A stretch of DNA of 27,662 bases from Anaerolineales bacterium (GTDB lineage: Bacteria; Chloroflexota; Anaerolineae; Anaerolineales; DRMV01): contig WFUL01000147.1 in the NCBI GenBank assembly GCA_015484985.1, positions 1 through 27,662 of the forward strand, read 5' to 3'. How positions within the stretch are numbered: position 1 is the first letter of the stretch; every line of letters begins with the position of its first letter. Of the stretch, positions 13,645-21,056 are shown piece after piece. The notes below the pieces were generated by a model. It ran no database searches. It was not told where the DNA came from and saw only the letters and a program-made list of their open reading frames with translations. A program made the translations under genes and the position numbers.

Positions 13645-15552
13645 ATGGAAGATCTCAACCTCATTCTGGTCGAAGAGGCCGTCATCGCCCTGTTCCTCGT
13701 GGCCACCCTGGTGGGCATTCTGGCCAAGAAGTTGCGCATGCCCTATACCTTGGGGCTCGTCCTCATCGGCCTGGGATTGAGCCTGCTCATCCACATTGAA
13801 GTCCCCCTGACCTCGGATTTAATCCTGGCTTTGTTGGTTCCCCCCCTGGTCTTCGAAGCCGCGTTCCACCTGCGGGCTGAGGACGTGGCTCGGGATGCGC
13901 TTCCCATTTTGGTCCTGGCCGTACCCGGTGTGGTACTGACGATGCTCATCGTAGGCTTTCTGGTGTACTACGGTGCCGGATTGGAACTGGGGCCGGCTAT
14001 GCTTTTCGGTGCCCTGGTGGCGGCAACGGACCCCGTGGCGGTGGTGGCTTTGTTCCGGGCCTTAGGTGTACCCAAGCGCCTGCAGGTGTTGCTGGAAGGC
14101 GAAAGTCTGATGAACGATGGCACGGCCATCGTGGTCTTTCACTTGGTCCTGGGGGTCCTGGCTACAGGCGCCTTTGATTTGTTGGCCAGTTTGACGGATT
14201 TCCTGCGGGTGGCCGGGGGCGGCTTCCTAGTGGGCCTGGCCCTAGGAGGCATCACTTCGGCCTTGATTGCCCGGGTAGACGACCATCTCATTGAAACGGC
14301 CCTCACGGTGGTACTGGCCTACGGGGCCTATCTGGTGGCCGAACAGTTCCATGTGAGCGGCGTTCTGGCCGTGGTGGCAGCAGGGCTCATCAACGGCAAC
14401 ATCGGCCCTCGCGGTATGAAGCCCACCACGCGCATTGTGGTACGCAATTTCTGGGACTTCGCCGCGTTCGTGGCCAACTCCTTTGTCTTTCTCTTGATTG
14501 GATTTCAGGTAAACCTGCCCGCGATTCAGGAACACCTCTCTCTGATTTTGTGGGCCATTCTGGCTGTACTGGTGGCCCGGGTGGTGGATGTGTACGGTCT
14601 CACCTGGGTGGGCGATCCCATTCCCTGGCGCTGGCGTCACGTCCTGTTCTGGGGTGGCTTGCGGGGTGCCATCTCCCTGGCCCTGGCCCTGGGCATTCCC
14701 CCTTTCCTGGGCGCCCTTCGGGAACAACTCCAGGTTATGGCCTTTGGGGTGGTGCTCTTCACTCTGCTGGCCCAGGGCAGCACCATCGGCGTCCTGCTCC
14801 GTCGTCTGGGCCTTACCCAACACGACCGGGTGAAACAAGAGTATGACCGTTACCGGGCCCGCGCCATAGCCACGCGAGCCTCCCTGGATTATCTGGAACG
14901 CTTATACCGCCAGGGTCTGATTTCCGAAACCACTCGTAAAAGCCTGCATACCATGCTTCAGGCTCGCTTGAGCGAGCTCCAGCACGCCTTGCGTCAGCTC
15001 ATCCGGGTCCACCCTCACCTACACGCGGAGGAGTTGCAAGACGCTCGTCTGGAAATTCTGCGGGCCCAGCGAACGGTCTTACAAGAACTGGTGCAATCCG
15101 GCGCCATCGGGGAAGAGGTCTACGAGGAACTGGTGGGGGAAATCGATGCCGCGCTGGAAGAGGCCGTGCCGGTCTGGCCCGGACTGGTGCTGCGGCGCTC
15201 CCCCGAAGCGCCCCCCATCCGTCACATCACCTTCGCCGTCATTCACGAGCGGGACCGGGAGGCGGCCTTCTCCGCGCTCAACCAACTGGCCGTGCCCTTT
15301 ACCGCCTTCCCCTCCGTAGGCGGTTATCTCAAACGGCGTAACATCACTTTGCTCATTGGCCTGCCTGACGGTCAGCTGGCCGATGTCATCGAGGCGCTTC
15401 GCAAGAGCTGTCGACGTCGGGTGGAATTCTTGGCCGAACCCCGTACCCTCAAGGGCCTCCCGCTCCCCTTGCCCCTGGTTCGACCCAGGCCCGTGCCTGT
15501 TGGAGGAGCCACCGTGTTCTTGATTCCGGTGGAGCGTTACGAGGAGGTTTGA
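13645..15552 (+). CDS. CPA1-family cation:proton antiporter with C-terminal PII-like (cyclic-di-AMP-receptor-like) domain
   Basis: A 635-aa protein. Residues 1-390 are a Na+(K+)/H+ exchanger with about twelve helices, ATDPVAVVALF at 127-137 (the ion-binding Asp) and GESLMNDGTAIVVF at 152-165, both CPA1 hallmarks. Residues 395-510 form a soluble, mostly helical linker (ERLYRQGLISETTRKSLH and following). Residues 526-634 resemble the protein encoded next: ITFAVIHERDREAAFSAL, PSVGGYLKRRNITLLIGL, VIEALRK, and the end VFLIPVERYEEV against VFVLPVEHFERI. I infer a fused nucleotide-sensing PII-like domain. The ATG at 13645 follows GGAAGGAG; a longer frame from 13558 overlaps the promoter. The stop lies three bases before the start of the next gene, so the two should be coupled. 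Confidence 0.9.
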   Translation: MEDLNLILVEEAVIALFLVATLVGILAKKLRMPYTLGLVLIGLGLSLLIHIEVPLTSDLILALLVPPLVFEAAFHLRAEDVARDALPILVLAVPGVVLTMLIVGFLVYYGAGLELGPAMLFGALVAATDPVAVVALFRALGVPKRLQVLLEGESLMNDGTAIVVFHLVLGVLATGAFDLLASLTDFLRVAGGGFLVGLALGGITSALIARVDDHLIETALTVVLAYGAYLVAEQFHVSGVLAVVAAGLINGNIGPRGMKPTTRIVVRNFWDFAAFVANSFVFLLIGFQVNLPAIQEHLSLILWAILAVLVARVVDVYGLTWVGDPIPWRWRHVLFWGGLRGAISLALALGIPPFLGALREQLQVMAFGVVLFTLLAQGSTIGVLLRRLGLTQHDRVKQEYDRYRARAIATRASLDYLERLYRQGLISETTRKSLHTMLQARLSELQHALRQLIRVHPHLHAEELQDARLEILRAQRTVLQELVQSGAIGEEVYEELVGEIDAALEEAVPVWPGLVLRRSPEAPPIRHITFAVIHERDREAAFSALNQLAVPFTAFPSVGGYLKRRNITLLIGLPDGQLADVIEALRKSCRRRVEFLAEPRTLKGLPLPLPLVRPRPVPVGGATVFLIPVERYEEV

Positions 15553-15554
15553 AC

Positions 15555-15833
15555 ATGGCAACGGCCATGAAATTGGTTGTAGTAGTCGTCCAGGACGTAG
15601 ATACCCCCCGTATTATGCAGGCTTTATTGCAGGCAGGCTACCGAGTCACCCATGTAGCTGCCACCGGTGGCTTCATGCGCCGAGGACTGGACACCCTCAT
15701 GATTGGTGTAGAGCAAGAAAAAGTGGATGATGTCATTGACATCATCCGCCGCCATGTGTCCACGGAGGCCGAGACTTCCCTGAGACGGGGCATGGTGTTC
15801 GTGTTGCCCGTAGAACACTTTGAGCGCATTTGA
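15555..15833 (+). CDS. Cyclic-di-AMP receptor-like PII protein (DarA/PstA family)
   Basis: A 92-aa protein with the pattern of PstA/DarA (DUF970): MKLVVVVVQDVDTPRIMQAL at 5-24, VTHVAATGGFMRRGLDTLMI at 31-50 and VDDVIDIIRRH, ending GMVFVLPVEHFERI. In Firmicutes such trimeric proteins bind c-di-AMP, and the TGGF turn lies at the ligand site. It is shorter than typical PstA (about 109 aa), mainly in the loop between strands. The start at 15555 follows GAGGAGG, placed over the end of the antiporter gene. Encoded right after an antiporter that carries a related domain, it may control that transporter as a separate subunit. No diadenylate cyclase is in the window. Confidence 0.85.
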   Translation: MATAMKLVVVVVQDVDTPRIMQALLQAGYRVTHVAATGGFMRRGLDTLMIGVEQEKVDDVIDIIRRHVSTEAETSLRRGMVFVLPVEHFERI

Positions 15834-15864
15834 TTGATATACCAACTTTTCTGCGAAGTGAGCC

Positions 15865-15921
15865 AAAAAGACAAAATGGGGATGGGACGGCTTCGCCGCC
15901 CCATCCCCATTTTGTCTTTTT
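15865..15921 (+). terminator. Long bidirectional hairpin terminator; shares core with the dispersed palindrome (copy B)
   Basis: Two 27-base arms (15865-15891 and 15895-15921) with a TTC loop and a single A-C mismatch, ending in CTTTTT on either strand. The tip GGGACGGC-TTC-GCCGCCCC is nearly the same as in copies A and D. It lies between the convergent antiporter operon and ccmF and should terminate both. Confidence 0.9.
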
Positions 15922-15928
15922 CCTGTCC

Positions 15929-18004
15929 TCAGTCGCCTGCCGACACCGGACGAGCCCCCTTCGGAACCGTGACCCGCACTCGACCTGGGGTAGGATGGGG
16001 CCAGAGGGCAACCAATGTGCCTACGACGAAGACCCATGCACCAAGCCACATCCAGCGCACCAACGGATTGTAGTAGAACTTGAACGTCGCGCCTTCTGTG
16101 GTGATGGGTCGCCAGAAGACCAGGAGCGCGTATAAATCCTGTTCCCAAGTACTGTATACGCCGGGAATGGTCATAGGCTGCTGCTCCAGAATGTAGAAAT
16201 CCTGTCGGGGATAGATGGTGGACACCAACTGGCCATCTTTGTACACGTTCAGGATGGCCCGCGCGACACGACGTCCGTCATTGGTGTTGAAGACCTGCAG
16301 TTCCTTGTATTCCACCGTGTACTCTTTGATTTGCAATCGTTCGCCTGCCCGCAAGGTGCGCTGGGTCTCATACTGTAGGAACTCGATACCCACGATACCA
16401 ATGGCCATGAAAACCACACCCAGGTGAATGATGTAGCCGCCGAAGCGCCGGGGGTTGCGGGCAATGAGGCGTACAAGGGCTACAGGGAAGGGTTCCTTGA
16501 CGGCTTGTTGACGGGCTCGAGCCCCACGCCAGAACTCCAGCAGGGTAACGGAGGCCGCCCAGGCTGCCAGGGCGAATCCCAGCAGCGCGCCCGGTGAGCG
16601 CAGTCCTCGCCAGGCCAGGACCACGACCACGCCCAAGGTCATCAGGCCGGGAAGCCACAGCGCCCGGCCTAATTGTTTCACCTGGGTCCGTCCCCAAGCC
16701 GCCAGGGGTCCAATCCCCATCAAGAGCAGCAAGGCGGCGAACAAAGGTCCTGTCGCCCGTTCATAATAGGGTGGCCCCATGGTGACCTTTTCACCCACGA
16801 ACAGCTCCGAAAGGAGAGGATAGATCACACCCCAGAAGCATACGGCCAGAATGCTTAGGAAGAGCAGATTCACGTACAGAAACATGGCTTCCCGGGAGAG
16901 GAGGGAACGAATGGGACGCACGCTTTTCAGGTCGTTCCAGCGCCAGATGAGCAACGCCGTCGAGGCCAGGAAAGTGCTGGCGATAAAGATGAAGAAAGCC
17001 GGGCCGATGCTACTCTGGGCGAAAGCGTGTACCGAAGAAAGCACCCCAGAACGGGTGAGGAAAGTGCCGAAGATGACCAGACTGTAAGTAAGGATGATGA
17101 GTACCATGTTCCAGTGCTTGAGCATGTTACGACGTTCTTGAATCATCACCGAATGCAGGAAGGCCGTACCCGTCAACCAGGGCATGAAAGCGGCGATCTC
17201 TACCGGGTCCCAGCCCCAGTAGCCGCCCCAGCCCAGCACGTCGTACGCCCAGCGACCACCCAGGACCAGGCCCAGAGAGAGAAAGAGCCAGGCCACCAGG
17301 GCCCAACGTCGCGTCAGGCGAATCCAACGGTCGTCGGTGCGTCGGGTCATCAGCGCGGCAATGGCGAAGGCAAAAGGAATCACAAAGCCCACGAAGCCCA
17401 GATAGAGGGCAGGCGGATGGGCAATCATTCCAGGATGCCGAAGCAGGGGATTGAGCCCCTGCCCCTCTGGAGGTACAAAGAGTTGAGCCCCCCTGGGGGG
17501 CAGCAAGGCTTCGACCACCTCACCTGTCGGCAGCGCCCAGAGTCGACGGAAAGGGTTCTCCAGCACAGTGGTCAGGAACAGGAAGAAGGCCAACGTCAGC
17601 CCCGTTACCATGATGACCCAAGGGAGGAACTCGCGATCTCGGGACCAGTCCCGCCAGGCAACCGTAGATGCGTACAGGGCCATCAACCATGACCAGAACA
17701 GCAACGAACCGGCCTGTCCTCCCCACCAGGCGGTCAGGCGCAGATACATGGGCATAGGGGAATTGGTCACAGAATGTACGTAGGCCACCTCAAAATTCAG
17801 GTTGGCCAACAGATACAAGAGGGTCAAAGAGGAAATCGTAAGCAGGATGAAGACGATGCCCAGCGCATAACGCGCGCTTTCAATCCATCGTGGTTCCTGA
17901 CGTACCGCGCCCCAAGTGGAGGCGATGGTGGCATAGAGCGCTGAGGCAAAGGCCAGCACCAGGGCAGCTGCACCCAGGGTGACCATCCACCAACCCATGG
18001 TCAT
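15929..18004 (-). CDS. ccmF: Cytochrome c-type biogenesis protein CcmF (heme lyase subunit)
   Basis: A 691-aa integral membrane protein of the CcmF/NrfE family, which takes heme from holo-CcmE and joins it to apocytochrome c outside the membrane. The tryptophan-rich heme-handling motif is WGGYWGWDPVE at 259-269, followed by PWLTGTAFLHS. GLNPLLRHPGMIAHPPALYL at 184-203 holds conserved histidines. The periplasmic domain near the C-terminus is at about 560-655 (RTLRAGERLQIKEYTVEYKE and following), before a last helix. The ATG at 18004 is set by AAGGAGG eight bases upstream; a longer frame from 18097 crosses the -10 box. No ccmABCDE, ccmG or ccmH lies in the window, so the gene is alone here, though the pathway may be encoded elsewhere. 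Confidence 0.95.
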   Translation of the reverse strand: MTMGWWMVTLGAAALVLAFASALYATIASTWGAVRQEPRWIESARYALGIVFILLTISSLTLLYLLANLNFEVAYVHSVTNSPMPMYLRLTAWWGGQAGSLLFWSWLMALYASTVAWRDWSRDREFLPWVIMVTGLTLAFFLFLTTVLENPFRRLWALPTGEVVEALLPPRGAQLFVPPEGQGLNPLLRHPGMIAHPPALYLGFVGFVIPFAFAIAALMTRRTDDRWIRLTRRWALVAWLFLSLGLVLGGRWAYDVLGWGGYWGWDPVEIAAFMPWLTGTAFLHSVMIQERRNMLKHWNMVLIILTYSLVIFGTFLTRSGVLSSVHAFAQSSIGPAFFIFIASTFLASTALLIWRWNDLKSVRPIRSLLSREAMFLYVNLLFLSILAVCFWGVIYPLLSELFVGEKVTMGPPYYERATGPLFAALLLLMGIGPLAAWGRTQVKQLGRALWLPGLMTLGVVVVLAWRGLRSPGALLGFALAAWAASVTLLEFWRGARARQQAVKEPFPVALVRLIARNPRRFGGYIIHLGVVFMAIGIVGIEFLQYETQRTLRAGERLQIKEYTVEYKELQVFNTNDGRRVARAILNVYKDGQLVSTIYPRQDFYILEQQPMTIPGVYSTWEQDLYALLVFWRPITTEGATFKFYYNPLVRWMWLGAWVFVVGTLVALWPHPTPGRVRVTVPKGARPVSAGD

Positions 18005-18069
18005 ATCAACAGCCTCCTTACATGACGCTTGCGCTAACCACACCCAGTGGATGTGGCTCCGTTTAGGCC

Positions 18070-18075
18070 ATTGTA
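18070..18075 (-). promoter_or_regulatory. -10 element (TACAAT) of ccmF
   Basis: TACAAT on the minus strand about 65 bases before the ccmF ATG. The -35 is weak. In the 350-base divergent spacer 18005-18354, this, the L25 promoter and the L25 leader are the only features seen. Confidence 0.45.
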
Positions 18076-18204
18076 CCCCAAAAAGCATCCTGGCCATCCC
18101 GTGAAATTGGCGGGGGCGTAGACCTAAGGGAGAACCGGAGGAATGTCAATACAACAAACAAGGCTTGTAAGAACTCAAAAAACCTGTCCCCCAACTTTTC
18201 CACC

Positions 18205-18232
18205 TTGACGCCCGTTGGTGCCACGGTACAAT
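18205..18232 (+). promoter_or_regulatory. Promoter of the ribosomal protein L25 gene
   Basis: TTGACG (18205-18210), a 16-base spacer, and TACAAT (18227-18232), a good sigma-70 match. Transcription near 18239 gives a leader of about 115 bases that carries the structured element at 18301-18341. Confidence 0.75.
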
Positions 18233-18300
18233 AACGGGCAGCCTGGGGCCGATTATGGCTCACAGTCGCTTTTATGTTTGTTATCCAAAACTTCAGTACA

Positions 18301-18341
18301 GGAGCGAAGGTAACCCGCATGTTGCGGGTGAGAGGCGCTCC
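18301..18341 (+). promoter_or_regulatory. Structured L25 mRNA leader resembling 5S rRNA loop E
   Basis: Outer stem GGAGCG (18301-18306) with CGCTCC (18336-18341); inner stem ACCCGC (18313-18318) with GCGGGT (18324-18329), loop ATGTT. Between the stems is a symmetric 6x6 internal loop, AAGGTA opposite GAGAGG. In E. coli 5S rRNA the L25-binding loop E has AUGGUA (73-78) opposite GAGAGU (98-103). The core GGUA/GAGAG is identical. The element ends one base before the GGGAGG ribosome site, so protein binding could block translation. Confidence 0.65.
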
Positions 18342-18354
18342 GGGAGGAAGCATG

Positions 18355-19008
18355 ATGGCCGAACGACCGAAACTCCAAGCGCAACGACGCACTCTTTTGG
18401 GCAAGAAAGTCAAACGTCTGCGACGGGAGGGTAAACTGCCCGCCATCCTGTACGGACCTACTGTGGAAGACCCCATTCCTTTGGTTCTGGATTACGCCCA
18501 AGCCTACAAAACCATCCGTTCTCTGGGACCGTCTGCCCTTATCGATTTGGAAGTGGACGGAGAAACGTACACCACCATCATTCGGGAACGGCAACGGGAC
18601 GTGATCACCGGGAAACTCCTCCATGTAGACTTTCAGGCCGTTTCCATGACCGAAGAGGTGGAATCCGAGGTGGCCATCGTCCTCAAGGGCGAAGCGCCGG
18701 CGGCCAAGCATTATGGAGCGACCATTGTGCAGGAACTGGAAACCCTGGACGTAGAAGCCCTGCCCCAGAATTTGCCGGAATCCATTGTGGTGGACATCTC
18801 GGTGTTGGAGGAGCCAGGTGACACCATCACGGTGGGCGACTTGGTCCTGCCCCCCGGAGTCAAGGTCCTCAACCCTCCTGATGAAGTCATCGTCGCGGCC
18901 GTCGGTCCGGAAGAAGAAGCCGAAGAAGAGGAATTGGCAGCTGTGGAAGGCGTCGAACCCGAAGTCATTGAAAAGGGCAAGAGGGAAGAAACAGAGGAAG
19001 AGGAATAG
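18355..19008 (+). CDS. rplY: 50S ribosomal protein L25 (CTC/TL5 long form)
   Basis: A 217-aa protein that binds 5S rRNA in the large ribosomal subunit. The N-terminal L25 domain is at about 3-95 (LQAQRRTLLGKKVKRLRREG, LPAILYGP, then HVDFQAV), followed by the C-terminal TL5 beta domain to about 190 (LEALPQ-type segments, DTITVGDLVLPPGV, VIVAAVG). The end is an acidic tail of Glu-rich sequence, as in many long CTC proteins. Two ATGs are adjacent: 18352 and 18355. GGGAGG at 18342-18347 has better spacing to 18355, which I use. The gene is single, between its own promoter and a strong terminator. In many bacteria the peptidyl-tRNA hydrolase gene follows, but not here. Confidence 0.95.
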   Translation: MAERPKLQAQRRTLLGKKVKRLRREGKLPAILYGPTVEDPIPLVLDYAQAYKTIRSLGPSALIDLEVDGETYTTIIRERQRDVITGKLLHVDFQAVSMTEEVESEVAIVLKGEAPAAKHYGATIVQELETLDVEALPQNLPESIVVDISVLEEPGDTITVGDLVLPPGVKVLNPPDEVIVAAVGPEEEAEEEELAAVEGVEPEVIEKGKREETEEEE

Positions 19009-19028
19009 AGCCTCCCCTCCTCCCGCCC

Positions 19029-19069
19029 AAACCAAAAGGGCGGCGCACATGGCGCCGCCCTTTTGGTTT
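19029..19069 (+). terminator. Intrinsic terminator after L25
   Basis: A perfect 18-bp stem, arms 19029-19046 and 19052-19069, with loop ACATG and core GGGCGGCGC/GCGCCGCCC followed by TTTTGGTTT. The palindrome is symmetric, so it could also stop transcripts coming from xseA. Confidence 0.9.
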
Positions 19070-19079
19070 CAAAAGCATC

Positions 19080-19106
19080 GAGCCGACCCTGCTGAGGGGT
19101 CGGCTC
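19080..19106 (-). terminator. Hairpin downstream of xseA, possible terminator
   Basis: A perfect 10-bp stem, GAGCCGACCC (19080-19089) and GGGTCGGCTC (19097-19106). On the minus strand it is followed by GATGCTTTT, so it may end the xseA transcript about 100 bases after the stop codon. The 19107-19205 spacer holds no gene I can support. Confidence 0.5.
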
Positions 19107-19205
19107 CCCGCCCGGAGGAAGGAGGAGAAGAGATGCTCGCCTGCTGCGATTCCTACTATAGCACAGAAAGCCTTGCGTGTATCTTACGAATCCTTTACGC
19201 TTTCC

Positions 19206-20441
19206 TTACGCCGCTCGAAGGGTTTCATCCTCTTCCGGATGAACGTCCTCTACCCGGGTCACCAGGCGGCCTCGGTGCAGGCGGACATGCACCCGTTCCC
19301 CCACACGAACCTGGGTCGCCTCACGCACGAGCCGTCCTCGTTCGTCCAGGACCCACGCATATCCCCTTTGTAGAGGAGCCGTGGGGTCCAATCCGTGGAG
19401 ACGCTGCTGCCAACCGGACAAACGCAGTTGTTCCCGCTCCATCCGGTACAGGATGGCCTGCGTCATTCGTCGGGAGAGTTCATCCAGACGCAGACGTTCC
19501 TGACGTAAGGTATACACAGGCGATACCTGGTTCAAGCGCCTGTTCCATCCAAGCAACACCTGCTCTTGGAAACGTATTACCCGTTCCATGGCCCGCACCA
19601 TCCGGGCACGCAGGTGGTCTAAGTGCCGTATCAGTTCCTCCCGGTCCGGTGTGGCCATCTCAGCCGCGCCCGTAGGCGTGGGCGCACGCCGGTCCGCGGC
19701 AAAGTCCACCAGGGTGAAGTCCGTCTCATGACCCACCCCCGTCACCACGGGAATGGGAGATTCCGCTACCGCCCGCACCACCCGTTCATCATTGAAGGCC
19801 CAAAGGTCTTCCAGGGAACCACCTCCCCGGGCCAGGATGATGACATCCGGCGAGGCCCGAATCATGCGTTCCAGGGCTGCCACCACCCGCCGGGGCGCTT
19901 CTTCCCCCTGCACCAACGTTGGGGCCAGCCACACCTCCACCAAAGGATAACGACGACGCAGCGTGTTCAAAATGTCCCGTAAGGCCGCACCTGTCAGCGA
20001 GGTCACCACCCCAATCACCCGGGGAAAAGGGGGAAGGGGTTGTTTACGATGCGCGGCGAACAAACCCTCGGCTTCTAGGCGGGCTTTCAGGCGCAGGAAG
20101 GCCTGGAAAAGGGCACCCTCTCCCAGAGGGCGTATCTGGTCCACATAGAGCTGATACGTACCTCGGGGACCGTAAATGTCCAGATAACCGTGCACCTCTA
20201 CAGCCTGACCCTGCTCGGGCTGGACCTCCAAGCCGTCTACATCCTCCCGCCAAACCACGCAGCGGATTTGCGCCCGTTCGTCCTTCAACGTGAAGTAGAC
20301 ATGTCCGGAAGCAGGGCGGGAGACGGTAGACACTTCTCCCCGAACCCAGAGGTTCTGCAGGGCCTCCTGGCTGTGCACCAGGGCCTGCAAGTAACGGGTC
20401 AGCTGGCTGACGGTCCAGGCCTCGCCCGTGGGCAAGTTCAC
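19206..20441 (-). CDS. xseA: Exodeoxyribonuclease VII large subunit
   Basis: A 411-aa nuclease subunit that, with the small XseB subunit, degrades single-stranded DNA to acid-soluble oligonucleotides. The N-terminal OB-fold (ALQNLWVRGEVSTVSRPASG, HVYFTLKD) is at about 27-105. The catalytic domain holds GVVTSLTGAALRDI at 144-157, ARGGGSLEDLWAFNDE at 204-219 and the family signature GVGHETDFTLVDFAADRR at 235-252, followed by APTPTGAAE. A coiled-coil C-terminal region follows. I chose GTG at 20441 because GGGGAGG lies five bases upstream and the protein then starts just before TVSQLTRYL, as is normal. An open frame continuing to 20582 runs through a palindromic repeat and is unlikely to be coding. 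xseB is not adjacent. Confidence 0.93.
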   Translation of the reverse strand: MNLPTGEAWTVSQLTRYLQALVHSQEALQNLWVRGEVSTVSRPASGHVYFTLKDERAQIRCVVWREDVDGLEVQPEQGQAVEVHGYLDIYGPRGTYQLYVDQIRPLGEGALFQAFLRLKARLEAEGLFAAHRKQPLPPFPRVIGVVTSLTGAALRDILNTLRRRYPLVEVWLAPTLVQGEEAPRRVVAALERMIRASPDVIILARGGGSLEDLWAFNDERVVRAVAESPIPVVTGVGHETDFTLVDFAADRRAPTPTGAAEMATPDREELIRHLDHLRARMVRAMERVIRFQEQVLLGWNRRLNQVSPVYTLRQERLRLDELSRRMTQAILYRMEREQLRLSGWQQRLHGLDPTAPLQRGYAWVLDERGRLVREATQVRVGERVHVRLHRGRLVTRVEDVHPEEDETLRAA

Positions 20442-20541
20442 GATGGCCTCCCCTGGGGATTCTCCGCGTTCCGTTTCCTTCAAGTATACCGGCTTCCCCA
20501 CCCTGTGCTCCCACGGCCATGGGCTTGAGAGCAGATCCTTA

Positions 20542-20626
20542 AAGAAAGGTGTGTGGGGCGGCGGCTTCGTCGCCCCACACACCTTTCTTCCTCTTAGTAC
20601 GGTCCTGGGCTCGGTTTGTTCTAAGC
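20542..20626 (+). repeat. Dispersed palindromic element, copy C (hairpin plus conserved tail)
   Basis: An almost perfect 19-bp hairpin (20542-20560 with 20571-20589), core GTGTGTGGGGCG...CGCCCCACACAC. It is followed by the conserved 26-base tail at 20601-20626, beginning GGTCCTGGG and ending TTCTAAGC. It lies in the 615-base spacer between the divergent xseA and STAND genes, so a terminator role is not the obvious explanation for its place. Confidence 0.75.
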
Positions 20627-21056
20627 GAACGAGACAGCCTCAAAGGTTTCTCCTTGGGCCATTCCATCTCTATCCGAGAAAAAAGCCCCAGGGCTGAGGG
20701 TAAGAATCCCTTGGGCCCATTCCATACTTGTCTTGAAAGGTCATGGATAGATTTGACCGGATTTTGGGCTGACGGGAGGGAAAATCGTAAGAATGGTGAG
20801 ATCAATTTTTGCGAAAATTGTCAGGTCTGGCGAAAGTGGAGGTTTTATGATACACTTTTCAATGAATGTTTTGTCTCACGATGGTGTTTCGTAGTTCATG
20901 TTTTTGTTCCATGTTATTGACAGTGTTTGGGTCTTTGTGCGTAAGAAGTGAAGGGAAAGGGGGACAATCACATCATCGCGTGCGGGGTGGAAGACAATTC
21001 TGTGAGATGGGTGGGGATTGCCCGCGCCTATCCCGCGTGTTGAGGGAGGAGGGGCA
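20627..21056. other. Intergenic region upstream of the STAND/TPR gene
   Basis: No gene is supported here. It holds a short imperfect direct repeat (CCTTGGGCCATTCCAT at 20652-20667 and CCTTGGGCCCATTCCAT at 20709-20725). An AT-richer segment (about 20780-20950) is unlike the rest of the window and probably contains the STAND gene promoter; TTGACA at about 20918-20923 is one candidate -35, but its -10 is poor. Confidence 0.45.

Noticed and set aside
15834..16135. Short open frames reading through the hairpin at 15865-15921
   Set aside because: They encode only the palindrome and antisense ccmF; the hairpin is a terminator.
19132..19375. Small open frame (starting at the ATG near 19132) after a GGAAGGAGGAG site, before the xseA end
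   Set aside because: It runs antisense into xseA, has a low-complexity Pro/Gly-rich shadow sequence and no promoter; the purine-rich string is more likely incidental.
20442..20582. N-terminal extension of XseA to 20582
   Set aside because: The extra residues are encoded by a palindromic repeat and are absent from XseA proteins; a GTG at 20441 has an ideal ribosome site.
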